From: Amycolatopsis tolypomycina
GTDB lineage: Bacteria > Actinomycetota > Actinomycetes > Mycobacteriales > Pseudonocardiaceae
NCBI RefSeq assembly: GCF_900105945.1
Contig: NZ_FNSO01000004.1
Location: forward strand, 6,824,001-6,888,000
Direction of reading: 5' to 3'
DNA: 64,000 nt
The notes beneath the pieces were generated by a model. That model had not been told where the DNA came from and did no database searches. It was given only the letters and a program-made list of their open reading frames with translations. Numbering within the stretch: the first letter of the stretch is position 1; every line of letters starts with the position of its first letter. This document shows positions 16,605-25,242 of the stretch, in pieces. The position numbers and the translations under genes were made by a program.

Positions 16605-17659
16605 GCCCGCCGCTGGGCCTGCTGGCCGAGCTGACCCACCGCTGTCCGCTGCACTGTCCCTACTGCTCGAACCCGGTGGAACTGACCGCGCGCGCCGCCG
16701 AGCTGTCCACTGAGGACTGGCTGTCGGTGTTCTCCCAGGCGCGCGAGCTCGGTGTGCTGCAGGTGCACCTGTCCGGTGGCGAGCCGTTGCTGCGGCCGGA
16801 CCTGCCCGCGCTGGTTTCCCACGCCAGTGAGCTCGGGTGCTACGTCAACCTGGTCACTTCGGGGCTCGGCCTGACTTCTTCGCGGCTCGACGACCTCGTC
16901 GCGCGCGGGCTGGCGCACGTCCAGCTGTCGGCGCAAGGCGCGACCCGGGAGCGGGCCGACCTGCTGGCCGGCGCGAAGGCGCACGACCGGAAGCTGGCCG
17001 CGGCCGCGTTGGTGAAGGCAGCCGGGCTGCCGCTGTCGCTGAACGTGGTGCTGCACCGGCAAAACCACGACCAGCTGGCCGGGATCATCGAGCTGGCCGA
17101 GCGGATGGGCGCGGACCGGCTGGAGCTGGCGAACACGCAGTACTACGGCTGGGCGCTGCGCAACCGGGACGCGCTGATGCCGACGGCCGCGCAGCTGGCC
17201 GCCGCCGAGCCGGTGGTGCGCGCGGCGATCGACCGGCTGCGCGGCACGATGGAGATCGTCTACGTCGTCGCCGACTACCACGAGCCGTACCCGAAGCCGT
17301 GCATGTACGGCTGGGGCGCGCGGCAGCTGACGGTGGCGCCGGACGGGACCGTGCTGCCGTGCCCGGCGGCGTCGGCGATCTCGACGCTTTCGCTGTCTTC
17401 GGTGCGGGACACCCCTTTGGCGGAGATCTGGTACCAGTCGTCGTCGTTCAACGCCTACCGCGGCGAGGAGTGGATGACCGAGCCGTGCCGCACGTGCGAC
17501 CGCCGCGGCCTCGACTTCGGCGGCTGCCGCTGCCAGGCGTTCCTGCTCACCGGCGACGCCGCGGCGACCGATCCGGTGTGCTCGCGCTCGCCGCGGCGGT
17601 CCGTGGTCGATCTGGTCTTGTCCCGTCCCGGTGTTTCCGACCTGGTGATGCGCCGGTGA
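16595..17659 (+). CDS. pqqE: PqqE, radical SAM/SPASM peptide-modifying enzyme
   Basis: A 354-residue radical SAM enzyme that forms the Glu-Tyr carbon-carbon cross-link in PqqA. The [4Fe-4S]/SAM motif CxxxCxxC is C17, C21 and C24 (CPLHCPYC), followed by the GGEP motif (LSGGEPLLRPDL). The C-terminal SPASM region has the Cys set in KPCMYGWGARQ, LPCPAA, EPCRTCDRRGLDFGGCRCQAF. GGCRCQA is a PqqE hallmark. It overlaps pqqD by 10 bases and pqqB by 4. Confidence 0.95.
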   Translation: MDVSPPLGLLAELTHRCPLHCPYCSNPVELTARAAELSTEDWLSVFSQARELGVLQVHLSGGEPLLRPDLPALVSHASELGCYVNLVTSGLGLTSSRLDDLVARGLAHVQLSAQGATRERADLLAGAKAHDRKLAAAALVKAAGLPLSLNVVLHRQNHDQLAGIIELAERMGADRLELANTQYYGWALRNRDALMPTAAQLAAAEPVVRAAIDRLRGTMEIVYVVADYHEPYPKPCMYGWGARQLTVAPDGTVLPCPAASAISTLSLSSVRDTPLAEIWYQSSSFNAYRGEEWMTEPCRTCDRRGLDFGGCRCQAFLLTGDAAATDPVCSRSPRRSVVDLVLSRPGVSDLVMRR

Positions 17660-18474
17660 AGGTGATCCTGCTGGGCACCGCGGCGGGCGGCGGGTGTCCA
17701 CAGTGGAACTGCGCGTGCTTTTTGTGCACGGCGGACCTGCCGCCGCGCACCCAGGACTGCGTCGCGATCAGCGCGGACGGCGCCGGCTGGTACCTGCTGA
17801 ACTGTTCACCGGACATCCGGGCGCAGATCCTCGGGACGCCGGAGCTGCGGGCCGGGCCGGGGCCGCGGGAGATCCCGCTGCGCGGGGTGCTGCTGACGGA
17901 CGCCGAACTGGACCACACGCTCGGCCTGCTGATGCTGCGCGAGTCGGGCGGGCTCCCGGTGTGCGCGCCGCCGGCGGTGCGGTCGCCGGTGTTTTCCCTT
18001 GTGGACAGTTACGGCAGCTGGGCCTGGTCGTCCCGGGCGGACATCCCGGGCCTGCGGGTCGAGATGCTGCCGGTGAGCGACAAGCGGCCGAAGTACGCAG
18101 CGTCCGATTCTCCCGGGCCGTGGGTGGTCGCGTACCGGATCACGGACCCGGCGACGGGCGGGGTGCTGGTGTACGCGCCGTGCCTGCGGAGCTGGCCGGC
18201 CGGGTTCGACGAGTTCGTGGCGGACGCTTCGCTCGTGCTGCTCGACGGGACGTTCTTCGCGCCGGACGAGATGGCCGGGGTGGGCGGCCCGGACCAGCTC
18301 GCGATGGGCCACCTGCCGATCACGGCGAGCCTGCCCCGGGTGGCCGGGCGGCCGTGGGCGTTCACCCACGTGAACAACACGAACCCGGCACTGGACCCGG
18401 CGTCCCCCGAGCACGCCGCGGTGCTGGCCGCGGGGGCGTCGCTGCCGCCGGACGGGACGCGCTACACGCTGTGA
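17656..18474 (+). CDS. pqqB: PqqB, metallo-beta-lactamase-fold PQQ biosynthesis protein
   Basis: A 272-residue PqqB. The N-terminus VKVILLGTAAGGGCPQWNC is diagnostic and carries the structural Cys cluster; LTDAELDHTLGLLMLRE and the C-terminal FTHVNNTNP are also conserved. PqqB is proposed to hydroxylate the tyrosine-derived part of the intermediate before PqqC acts. It begins with GTG overlapping the pqqE stop. No pqqF-type protease lies in the operon, so PqqA trimming must use another peptidase. No PQQ-dependent dehydrogenase is in the window. Confidence 0.93.
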   Translation: MKVILLGTAAGGGCPQWNCACFLCTADLPPRTQDCVAISADGAGWYLLNCSPDIRAQILGTPELRAGPGPREIPLRGVLLTDAELDHTLGLLMLRESGGLPVCAPPAVRSPVFSLVDSYGSWAWSSRADIPGLRVEMLPVSDKRPKYAASDSPGPWVVAYRITDPATGGVLVYAPCLRSWPAGFDEFVADASLVLLDGTFFAPDEMAGVGGPDQLAMGHLPITASLPRVAGRPWAFTHVNNTNPALDPASPEHAAVLAAGASLPPDGTRYTL

Positions 18475-18517
18475 GAACCCCCAAATAACTCTTTGACAGT
18501 GCTGCTTGACTTGGCTC

Positions 18518-19027
18518 ATGCCCCACGACCACCTCCGGGTACTGGCCCACCCGCTGCGCCTGCGCATCCTGTCGTTGCTGACGGGAGCGGCCCTGAGTGC
18601 GGCCGAGGCGGCCCGCGAACTCGGCGAGACGCAGGCCAACGTCAGCTACCACATCCGCCGCCTGCACGACGCGGGCCTGCTGGAGGTCGCGGAGGAGGTC
18701 CGGATCCGCGGCGGCCGGGCCAAGCGCTACCGCCACGAGCCGGACTCGGGCAAGCACCTGACGACCCGCGCCCCGGGCGAGGAGAAGCTCCTGACGAAGG
18801 CGATCGCGAACGAGCTGCTGCGGCGCGCGGAGGCGCGGGTCGCCGAGCGTCCGGCGTCGTTGACGGACGCGGAGCTGTGGGTGGACCCGCAGTTGTGGGC
18901 GCGGCTGCTGGAGAAGGCGACGGAGCTGAGCGAGGAGCTGCACGCGGCGGCCCGGCCGCCACGGACGCCGGGCACGGTGCGGGTCAGCGCGAGCGTGGCG
19001 CTGTTCGAGCTGGGGAGCGCTTCGTGA
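18518..19027 (+). CDS. ArsR/helix-turn-helix transcriptional regulator
   Basis: A 169-residue winged-helix repressor. The N-terminal 75 residues hold the HTH (LRVLAHPLRLRILSLL, SAAEAARELGETQANVSYHIRRL) and the wing (RIRGGRAKRYRH). The rest is helical and of unknown function. ATG 18518 is chosen by family N-terminus; a TTGACA sits at 18493-18498 just upstream. The stop overlaps the MFS start by 4 bases, so it most likely controls that exporter and itself. Confidence 0.85.
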   Translation: MPHDHLRVLAHPLRLRILSLLTGAALSAAEAARELGETQANVSYHIRRLHDAGLLEVAEEVRIRGGRAKRYRHEPDSGKHLTTRAPGEEKLLTKAIANELLRRAEARVAERPASLTDAELWVDPQLWARLLEKATELSEELHAAARPPRTPGTVRVSASVALFELGSAS

Positions 19028-20247
19028 CCAGCCCACTCCTCGCCCCGCTGCGGGAAGCCCGGTTCCGCGCCCTCGTCGCCGGGCGGAGCCTGGGCGACTT
19101 CGGCAACGCCGTGGCGCCCTTCGCGCTCGCCTTCGCCGTCGTCGACCTCACCGGGTCCGCCGTCGACCTCGGGATCGTCGTCGGGGCCCGGTCGATCGCC
19201 AACGTTCTCCTGCTCCTCTTCGGCGGCATGCTCGCCGACCGGCTGCCGCGGTCGGTCATCCTGCAGGGCACTGAAACCGCCGCCGCGCTCACGCAGGGCG
19301 CCATCGCCGCGAGTGTCCTCTGTGGATTCGCCTCGGTCCCGCTGCTGGCCGGGCTCGGGATCGTCAACGGCGCCGTCTCGGCCATCTCGCTGCCCGCCGC
19401 CGCCTCGCTCACGCCGTCGACCGTTCCGTCGTCCTTGCTCGCCCAGGCGAACGCCCTGGTCCGGCTGCTGTCCAACGTCGGCCGCATCGCCGGGGCCGGG
19501 GTGGCCGGGGTGCTCGTCGCCTTCGCCGGGTCCGGGTGGGCGCTCGCCGGGAACGCCCTGCTGTTCCTCGCCGCCGCGCTGGCGTACCGGCGGATCCGGC
19601 TGCCGCGCGGCGACCGCGCCTCCGGCAGCCGTCCGCTGGCCGAACTCGCCGACGGCTGGCGGGAGTTCCGCTCCCGGTCGTGGGTGTGGCTCGTGGTGCT
19701 GCAGTTCATGATCGTCAACGCGGTGAACTCGGGCGCGCTGCTGGTGATCGGCCCGCTCGTCGCCGACGACACCTTCGGCCGCAGCGGCTGGGGGCTCGCG
19801 CTGGCCGTGCAGACCGCCGGTTCGCTGCTCGGCGGCATCCTCGCCGCCCACTGGCAACCGCGGCGGCTGCTGCTCTTCGGCGTCGCGCTGATCCTGCTCG
19901 ACGCGCTGCCGATCTTCGCACTCGGGCAGACGCCGTACCTGCTGCCGCTGCTGGCCGCGATGTTCCTGTCCGGCGTCGCGATCGAGCAGTTCTCCGTCGC
20001 GTGGGACGTGTCGCTGCAGGAGAACATCCCGCCGGACAAGCTCGCCCGCGTCTACTCCTACGACATGCTCGGCTCGTTCGTCGCGATGCCGCTCGGCCAG
20101 ATCAGCGCGGGCCCGCTGGCCGAACACGCCGGACGGCAGGCGACGCTCCTGGGCGGCGCGGCCCTGGTGTTCGGGGCGACGGCGCTCGTGCTGTGCAGCC
20201 CGCAGGTGCGCGGGCTCGTCCGCCGGGAGCCGGCCGGCACGGCCTGA
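19024..20247 (+). CDS. MFS transporter (enterobactin-exporter-like)
   Basis: A 407-residue major facilitator with about 12 membrane segments. The N-terminus REARFRALVAGRSLGDFGNAVAPFALAFAV, the GGMLADRLPRS loop after helix 2 and the central GWREFRSRSW loop are typical of the MFS_3 group of drug/siderophore exporters. It starts with GTG overlapping the ArsR regulator stop, a common repressor-plus-efflux arrangement. Substrate unknown. It converges on the amidase gene 12 bp away. Confidence 0.87.
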   Translation: MTSPLLAPLREARFRALVAGRSLGDFGNAVAPFALAFAVVDLTGSAVDLGIVVGARSIANVLLLLFGGMLADRLPRSVILQGTETAAALTQGAIAASVLCGFASVPLLAGLGIVNGAVSAISLPAAASLTPSTVPSSLLAQANALVRLLSNVGRIAGAGVAGVLVAFAGSGWALAGNALLFLAAALAYRRIRLPRGDRASGSRPLAELADGWREFRSRSWVWLVVLQFMIVNAVNSGALLVIGPLVADDTFGRSGWGLALAVQTAGSLLGGILAAHWQPRRLLLFGVALILLDALPIFALGQTPYLLPLLAAMFLSGVAIEQFSVAWDVSLQENIPPDKLARVYSYDMLGSFVAMPLGQISAGPLAEHAGRQATLLGGAALVFGATALVLCSPQVRGLVRREPAGTA

Positions 20248-20259
20248 GCCACGTGTGCG

Positions 20260-21642
20260 TCAGGCGGGCGCCCAGGGCCGTACTTCCTCCAGCAGCTTCG
20301 CGACGGCCAGCACGAGGTCGTCGGAGTGCCGCGGCCCGACGATCTGCAGGCCGACCGGCAGCCCCGCCGCCGTGCGCCCGGCCGGCACGCTGATCGCCGG
20401 CTGCTGGGTCAGGTTGAACGGGTACGTGAACGGCGTCCACTCCGGCCACTCGCTCAGCCCACTGCCCGGCGGCACGTCGTGGCCCGCCTCGAACGCCGCG
20501 ATCGGGATGGTCGGCGTGATCAGCACGTCGTAGCGCGTGTGGAACTCGCCCATCAGGATGCCCAGCGCGGCCCGCTCGGCCGTCGCGTCGAGGTAGTCGC
20601 CCGCCGTCCACGTCCGGCCGAGCTCCCAGACCTTGCGCAGGCCGGGGTCGGTCCGCTGCTCGGACCCCGGCGGGAACGTGTCCAGCAGCTTCGCCGCACC
20701 CGATGACCACAGGACGTCGAACGCCGGTTTCGGGTCGGCGAACCCGGGGTCGGTCTCCTCGACGTGCAGGCCGGCGTCGCCCAGGGCGCGGACCGCCTCG
20801 GCGACGATCGCGGCCACCTCGGGGTCGACGTCGACGTAGCCGAGCGTCGGCGAGAACGCGGCGATCAGGCCGCGCACGTCCCGCCGGACGGCCTCGCGGA
20901 ACGACCCCGTCGGCGGCGCCAGCGCGGCCGGGTCCCGGTGGTCGGGCAGCGAAAGCACGTCCAGCAGCAACGCCGTGTCGTCCACCGACCGCGCCATCGG
21001 GCCGGCGTGCGAGAGCGGGCCGAACGGGCTCGCCGGGTAGAGCGGGATCCGGCCGTGGGTCGGTTTCAGCCCGACGATGCCGCAGAACGACGCCGGGATC
21101 CGCACCGAGCCGCCGCCGTCGGTGCCGACCGACAGCTCGCCCATCCCGGCCGCGACGGCCGCGGCGCTGCCGCCGCTCGACCCACCCGCCGTCTTCGCCG
21201 GGTCGGCCGGGTTGCGCGTGACGCCGCACAGCGGGCTGTCGGTGACGCCCTTCCAGCCGATCTCGGGCGTGGTCGTCTTGCCCAGCAGCACCAGGCCCGC
21301 CTCGCGCATCCGCGCGGCGACCGGGCTGTCGACGTCCCACGGCTGGTCCGGGCTGATGCTCCGCGAGCCCCGCACGGTCGGCCAGCCCTGGGTGAGGAAC
21401 ATGTCCTTGATCGACGACGGCACGCCGTCGAGCCACCCGATCGGGTTGCCGTCGCGCCAGCGGACCTCCGACGCCTTGGCCTGCTCCAGCGCGCGGTCGG
21501 CGTCGACGAGGCAGAAGGCGTTGCACTCGCCGTCCCGGGCGTCGATGGCCTGCAGCGCGTTCTCCGTCGCCTCGACCGGCGAAAGCTCACCGGTCGCGTA
21601 GGCGGCGACGAGCTCGCTGGCGGTCAGCATCCTGTCGTTCAT
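20260..21642 (-). CDS. Amidase signature family hydrolase
   Basis: A 460-residue amidase with the Ser-cisSer-Lys triad: K79 in GVPSSIKDMF, S155 in TAGGSSGGS and S179 in GTDGGGSVRIPAS (spacing 24, as in the family). It hydrolyses a carboxamide to acid and ammonia. Its ATG overlaps the stop of the upstream hydroxyacid dehydrogenase (ATGA). The pair is divergent from two maleate-isomerase-type genes, so a role in the same catabolic route is likely; the amide substrate is unknown. Confidence 0.88.
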   Translation of the reverse strand: MNDRMLTASELVAAYATGELSPVEATENALQAIDARDGECNAFCLVDADRALEQAKASEVRWRDGNPIGWLDGVPSSIKDMFLTQGWPTVRGSRSISPDQPWDVDSPVAARMREAGLVLLGKTTTPEIGWKGVTDSPLCGVTRNPADPAKTAGGSSGGSAAAVAAGMGELSVGTDGGGSVRIPASFCGIVGLKPTHGRIPLYPASPFGPLSHAGPMARSVDDTALLLDVLSLPDHRDPAALAPPTGSFREAVRRDVRGLIAAFSPTLGYVDVDPEVAAIVAEAVRALGDAGLHVEETDPGFADPKPAFDVLWSSGAAKLLDTFPPGSEQRTDPGLRKVWELGRTWTAGDYLDATAERAALGILMGEFHTRYDVLITPTIPIAAFEAGHDVPPGSGLSEWPEWTPFTYPFNLTQQPAISVPAGRTAAGLPVGLQIVGPRHSDDLVLAVAKLLEEVRPWAPA

Positions 21643-22637
21643 CCGGCTCCCTGGTTCCCCGACGGCACGTACCCGAGCGTCTTGTCGACGACATTGCGCA
21701 GCGGCTCCCCAGCGCGCCAGCGGCGGAAGTTTTCGGTGAAGACCTCGACGAGCGTGTTGCGCCAGCCGACGAAGTCGCCGGACATGTGCGGCGAGACCAG
21801 CACGTCCGGCAGCGTCCACAGCGGGCTGTCGGCCGGCAGCGGCTCGGTGTCGAAGACGTCGAGCGCGGCCCCGGCGATGGTCTTGTCTTCCAGCGCTTCG
21901 ATGAGATCCGACGTCACCACCAGCTCGCCCCGGCCCACGTTGACGAACCGCGCCGACGGCTTCATCGCGGCGAACGCGCGCGCGTCGAACAGGCCCTTCG
22001 TGTGCTCGGTCAGCGGCGCGACCGCGACGACGTAGTCGGCGTGCGGCAGGACCTCGGTCAGCCGCGCGGACTCGTGCACCACGCCGAAGTCGGGGTCGCC
22101 GGTGCGCTCCCGGCGGCCGGCGCCGCGCACCCGCATCCCGGCCGCGCGCAGCAGCCGCGCGATGGCCCGGCCGATCGGCCCGGTGCCGACGACCAGCACC
22201 TCGCGCCCGGCGATCCGCTCGCTCTCGCGGTGCAGCCAGCGGCCTTCGCGCTGCAGGTTGTGCGAGCGCGCGAAGTCCTTCGCGAAGGCGAGCACCACGC
22301 CCAGCACGTACTCCGCGATGGCGTCGTCGAAGACGCCCCGCGAGTTCGTCAGGACGACGTCGCTCTCGACCAGCCCGGGGAACAGCACGGGGTCGACGCC
22401 CGCGCTGGCGATGTGCAGCCAGCGCAGCCGGTCGGCGGCGTGCCACGCTCGGGGGACGGCGGTCGACAGGAAGTCGTAGACGAAGAGGGCGTCCGCTCCG
22501 GACAACGCTTCGGCAAGGCCCGCCGCGTCCGTGTAACGCACGACCGCCCCGGATTCGACAGCACGCATGTCCGGTGGGCGGGACTCGCCGCAGAGCACTG
22601 CCAGGACGGGGAGTTCCCGGTGTTCCGAGGCGATCAC
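21639..22637 (-). CDS. D-2-hydroxyacid dehydrogenase family protein
   Basis: A 332-residue NAD(P)-dependent enzyme. The dinucleotide-binding motif is VVGTGPIGRAIARLL. The catalytic set Arg (NVGRGELV), Glu (DVFDTEPL) and His (SPHMSGD) is intact. It interconverts a 2-hydroxy and a 2-oxo acid. It is first in a two-gene unit with the amidase and is divergent from the isomerase operon. The 100-bp shared region holds a strong forward promoter and an FCD-type operator that could also affect this gene. Confidence 0.86.
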   Translation of the reverse strand: MIASEHRELPVLAVLCGESRPPDMRAVESGAVVRYTDAAGLAEALSGADALFVYDFLSTAVPRAWHAADRLRWLHIASAGVDPVLFPGLVESDVVLTNSRGVFDDAIAEYVLGVVLAFAKDFARSHNLQREGRWLHRESERIAGREVLVVGTGPIGRAIARLLRAAGMRVRGAGRRERTGDPDFGVVHESARLTEVLPHADYVVAVAPLTEHTKGLFDARAFAAMKPSARFVNVGRGELVVTSDLIEALEDKTIAGAALDVFDTEPLPADSPLWTLPDVLVSPHMSGDFVGWRNTLVEVFTENFRRWRAGEPLRNVVDKTLGYVPSGNQGAG

Positions 22638-22638
22638 G

Positions 22639-22676
22639 TTGACACGGTAAAAGTCACTCGTATGATTGTCAACAAT
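22639..22676 (+). promoter_or_regulatory. Promoter with overlapping FCD-type operator before the first isomerase gene
   Basis: TTGACA (22639-22644) and TATGAT (22661-22666), 16 bp apart, form a near-consensus promoter. The operator-like ATTGTCAACAAT (22665-22676; arms ATTGT/ACAAT) covers the end of the -10 box and the start site. A bound GntR-type repressor would block initiation. The same 12-mer, allowing A or G at position 7, recurs at 23505 and 35873. Confidence 0.7.
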
Positions 22677-22737
22677 CCGAGGAACGACCCCCGGAGCACC
22701 GGACTGTCAAGTTCAGACGTATTCCGGAGGCTGAGCC

Positions 22738-23478
22738 TTGGATTTCGACTTCCTGGCGTTCGAGGGCCCGCTCGCCCAGCGCGGCATCGGCGTCATCGCA
22801 CCCTTCGACCTCGCGCTGGAGCGCGAGCTCTGGCGCTGGGTGCCGATGGAGGTGTCCCTCCACCTCGCCCGCACGCCGTACGAGCCGGTGCCGGTCAGCA
22901 TGGAGATGGCCCGCCTGGTCAGCGACAGCCACCACCTGGCCGGCGCGACCCGCGACGTGCTGCACGTCGAGCCCGAGGTCGTCGCCTACCTCTGCACGTC
23001 GGGCAGCTTCGTCAACGGCGTCGACTACGAGCGCTCGCTGACCAAGGCGATCTGCGACGCCGGCGCGCCGGACGCCGTCACCACCTCGGGCGCGCTGGCC
23101 GAAGTGCTGCAGCAGCTCGACCTGCACCGCGTCTCGGTGCTCACGCCGTACGACGCCGACCTGACCCAGGCCCTGCACGCCTTCCTCGCCGAGCTGGACG
23201 TCGAGACGGTGGCCAGCGACCACCTCGGCCTGGGCGGCGGCATCTGGAAGGTCAGCTACCGGACCATCGCCGAGCGCATCCTCGCCGCCGACCACGGCGA
23301 CGCCGAAGCGATCTTCGTCAGCTGCACCAACCTGCCCACCTACGACCTGATCGAGCCACTGGAAGCCGCGCTCGGCAAGCCGGTGCTCACCGCCAACCAG
23401 CTGACGATGTGGGCGTGCCTGCGCCGGATGAACCTCCCCATCGTCGGACCCGGGAGGTGGCTTCGTGACGTGTCGTGA
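22738..23478 (+). CDS. Maleate cis-trans isomerase / Asp-Glu racemase family protein
   Basis: A 246-residue protein of the Asp/Glu racemase superfamily. It has two candidate catalytic cysteines in the positions used by maleate isomerase: C86 in YLCTSGSF and C196 in VSCTNLPT. This suggests maleate-to-fumarate isomerisation or racemisation of a related acid in the cytoplasm. It starts with TTG after GGAGG. The FCD-type operator overlaps its promoter, and a second family member and a GntR gene follow. Confidence 0.8.
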   Translation: MDFDFLAFEGPLAQRGIGVIAPFDLALERELWRWVPMEVSLHLARTPYEPVPVSMEMARLVSDSHHLAGATRDVLHVEPEVVAYLCTSGSFVNGVDYERSLTKAICDAGAPDAVTTSGALAEVLQQLDLHRVSVLTPYDADLTQALHAFLAELDVETVASDHLGLGGGIWKVSYRTIAERILAADHGDAEAIFVSCTNLPTYDLIEPLEAALGKPVLTANQLTMWACLRRMNLPIVGPGRWLRDVS

Positions 23479-23487
23479 AGGTATTCC

Positions 23488-23516
23488 TTGACCAGCCCTC
23501 TAGGATTGTCGACAAT
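23488..23516 (+). promoter_or_regulatory. Second FCD-type operator and promoter
   Basis: TTGACC (23488-23493) and GACAAT (23511-23516) are 17 bp apart. The perfect palindrome ATTGTCGACAAT (23505-23516) lies over the -10 box, 22 bp before the GTG of the second isomerase gene. It differs from the other two sites in the window by one base. Confidence 0.6.
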
Positions 23517-23538
23517 TTGCGTCCCCTCCGGAGGTTCC

Positions 23539-24285
23539 GTGACCACCATCGGTTTCATCTACCCCGACCACGCGGCCGAAGACGACTACCCGCTGGCCGA
23601 GCAGCTGCTCGGCGGCATGGCCGTCGACGAGGGCGACATCCGGCTGGCGGTGGAGCACATCTACGGCACCGACAAGCACGCGGTGGCCGAGCTGCTGGAC
23701 CTCGGCAGCGAGGCCCGCCTCGCCGACGGCGCCGCCCTGCTCGCCAAGCACGAGCCCGCCGCGGTCATCTGGGCCTGCACCAGCGGCAGCTTCGTCTACG
23801 GCTGGGAGGGCGCCCGCGACCAGGCCGACCGCCTCGCCGCCGTCGCCGGGGTGCCGGCGTCCAGCACGTCCTTCGCGTTCGTGCACGCCGCGCGGGCGCT
23901 GGACGTCAAGCGGGTCGCCGTCGCCGCCAGCTACCCGGACGACATCGCCCGGCTGTTCGTGGAGTTCCTGCGAGCGGGCGGGATCGAGGTGGTCTCGATG
24001 GCCAGCGCCGACATCGTCACGGCGGCCGAAGTGGGCGCGATGAGCCCGGAGGCCGTCGTCGAGCTCGCCGTGAGCCACGACCACCCGGACGCCCAGGCGG
24101 TGCTCGTGCCGGACACCGCGATGCGCACCCTCGGCGAGATCAACGCCGTGGAGGCCGCCCTCGGCAAGCCCGTGCTGACGGCCAACCAGGTGACGGTCTG
24201 GGAGGGCCTCCGCCTGACCGGCCGGCAGCGGCTCGTCCGTTCGCTCGGCGCGCTGTTCCGGCACCTGCCGGACGGGAGCGCCTGA
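23539..24285 (+). CDS. Asp/Glu racemase/maleate isomerase family paralog with one candidate catalytic Cys
   Basis: A 248-residue relative of the preceding gene. The first Cys is kept as C80 in WACTSGSF. The second catalytic position, Cys in the neighbour (SCTNLPT), is D192 here (PDTAMRT). Enzymes of this family with a single Cys can be decarboxylases or have altered activity, so it may not be a simple isomerase. GTG 23539 follows CCGGAGG. It is 1 base upstream of the GntR gene and shares its transcript. Confidence 0.78.
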   Translation: MTTIGFIYPDHAAEDDYPLAEQLLGGMAVDEGDIRLAVEHIYGTDKHAVAELLDLGSEARLADGAALLAKHEPAAVIWACTSGSFVYGWEGARDQADRLAAVAGVPASSTSFAFVHAARALDVKRVAVAASYPDDIARLFVEFLRAGGIEVVSMASADIVTAAEVGAMSPEAVVELAVSHDHPDAQAVLVPDTAMRTLGEINAVEAALGKPVLTANQVTVWEGLRLTGRQRLVRSLGALFRHLPDGSA

Positions 24286-24286
24286 G

Positions 24287-25006
24287 ATGGCACTGCCACC
24301 GGGCATGCTGCCCGAGATCGAGCCGGTGAGCCGCGAGTCGACGGCCGCCGTCATCGCGCGCCAGCTGCGTGACGCGATCATGACGGGCGCCCTCCCGCCC
24401 GGCACCCAGCTCGGCGAGACCGAGCTGGCCGCGCGGTTCCAGGTGTCGCGGGGGCCGCTCCGGGAAGCCATGCAGCACCTGGTGTCCGAGGGGTTGTTGC
24501 GGAGCGAAAGACACCGCGGCCTGTTCGTGATCGACCTCGAGCCGGGCGACGTCTACGACATCTACGCGGCCAGATCGGCAATAGAGAGAGCGGCCATGCT
24601 GCGGGCCCTGCGCGGCGGAGACCGCGACCGCATCGCGGACGTCCTCGAGCAGACGGTCGCCGAGATGGCCACGGCGGCGAGCGAGGACGACCCGACGGCC
24701 CTTTCCACGGCGGACCTCAAGTTCCACGAGGCGCTCATCAACGCATCGGGCAGCAAACGGCTGGTGCGGATGGCCCGGACGTTGCTGATCGAGACGCGCA
24801 TGTGCCTGACGGCGCTGCAGAGCACGTACCAGCGGGTCGAGGAGCGCGTGGAGGAGCACACGAAGCTGATCCAGGCCCTGCGCGACGGCGACGAGAAGAC
24901 GGCGTTGGCGTTGCTGGAGGCTCATATGGAGGACGCGGTGCAGCGGCTCGCACCGGGGACGAGCTTGAGGGAGGGAGAAGCGCCGCCGGTGCCGGGAAAC
25001 GCGTGA
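24287..25006 (+). CDS. GntR family regulator, FCD subfamily; likely regulator of the ATTGTC-palindrome regulon
   Basis: A 239-residue FCD-type GntR protein: winged helix at about 20-85 (QLRDAIMTGALPPGTQLGETELAARF, VSRGPLREAM) and an FCD ligand domain at about 90-225 (DLKFHEALINASGS is typical). It is the third gene of the isomerase operon, 1 base after its neighbour. Three ATTGTC(A/G)ACAAT sites in the window overlap promoters: two in front of its own operon and one at the divergent GABA locus. It is the best candidate to bind them. Confidence 0.87.
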   Translation: MALPPGMLPEIEPVSRESTAAVIARQLRDAIMTGALPPGTQLGETELAARFQVSRGPLREAMQHLVSEGLLRSERHRGLFVIDLEPGDVYDIYAARSAIERAAMLRALRGGDRDRIADVLEQTVAEMATAASEDDPTALSTADLKFHEALINASGSKRLVRMARTLLIETRMCLTALQSTYQRVEERVEEHTKLIQALRDGDEKTALALLEAHMEDAVQRLAPGTSLREGEAPPVPGNA

Positions 25007-25096
25007 TTGGGAAGTCGACACGCGTGATTGAGGGGTCGACTCGCGTGTCTGGACGGACGACACGGCTCGCCGGGGCAGGCTTGCTCGGGCCAAGGC

Positions 25097-25232
25097 GGGA
25101 CTCGCGTGATTCGGGGCGGGACTCGCGTGATTCGGGGCGGGACTCGCGTGATCCGGGGCGGGACTCGCGTGATCCGGGGCGGGACTCGCGTGATCCGGGG
25201 CGGGACTCGCGTGATTCGGGGCGGGACTCGGG
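25097..25232. repeat. Tandem 21-bp repeat between two convergent genes
   Basis: Six complete 21-bp units (25097-25222) and a partial seventh. Each contains GGGACTCGCGTGAT followed by TCGGGGC or CCGGGGC. Upstream at about 25010-25060 two diverged cores (ACACGCGTGATT, ACTCGCGTGTC) occur without regular spacing. The array fills the gap between the GntR and response-regulator genes, whose 3' ends face each other. The unit is 7 codons long, but no start or RBS supports a repeat protein. Confidence 0.9.
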
Positions 25233-25242
25233 TTGGGTGGGG

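Noticed and set aside
25097..25232. CRISPR array
   Set aside because: Units are contiguous 21-mers without unique spacers, and no cas genes are present.
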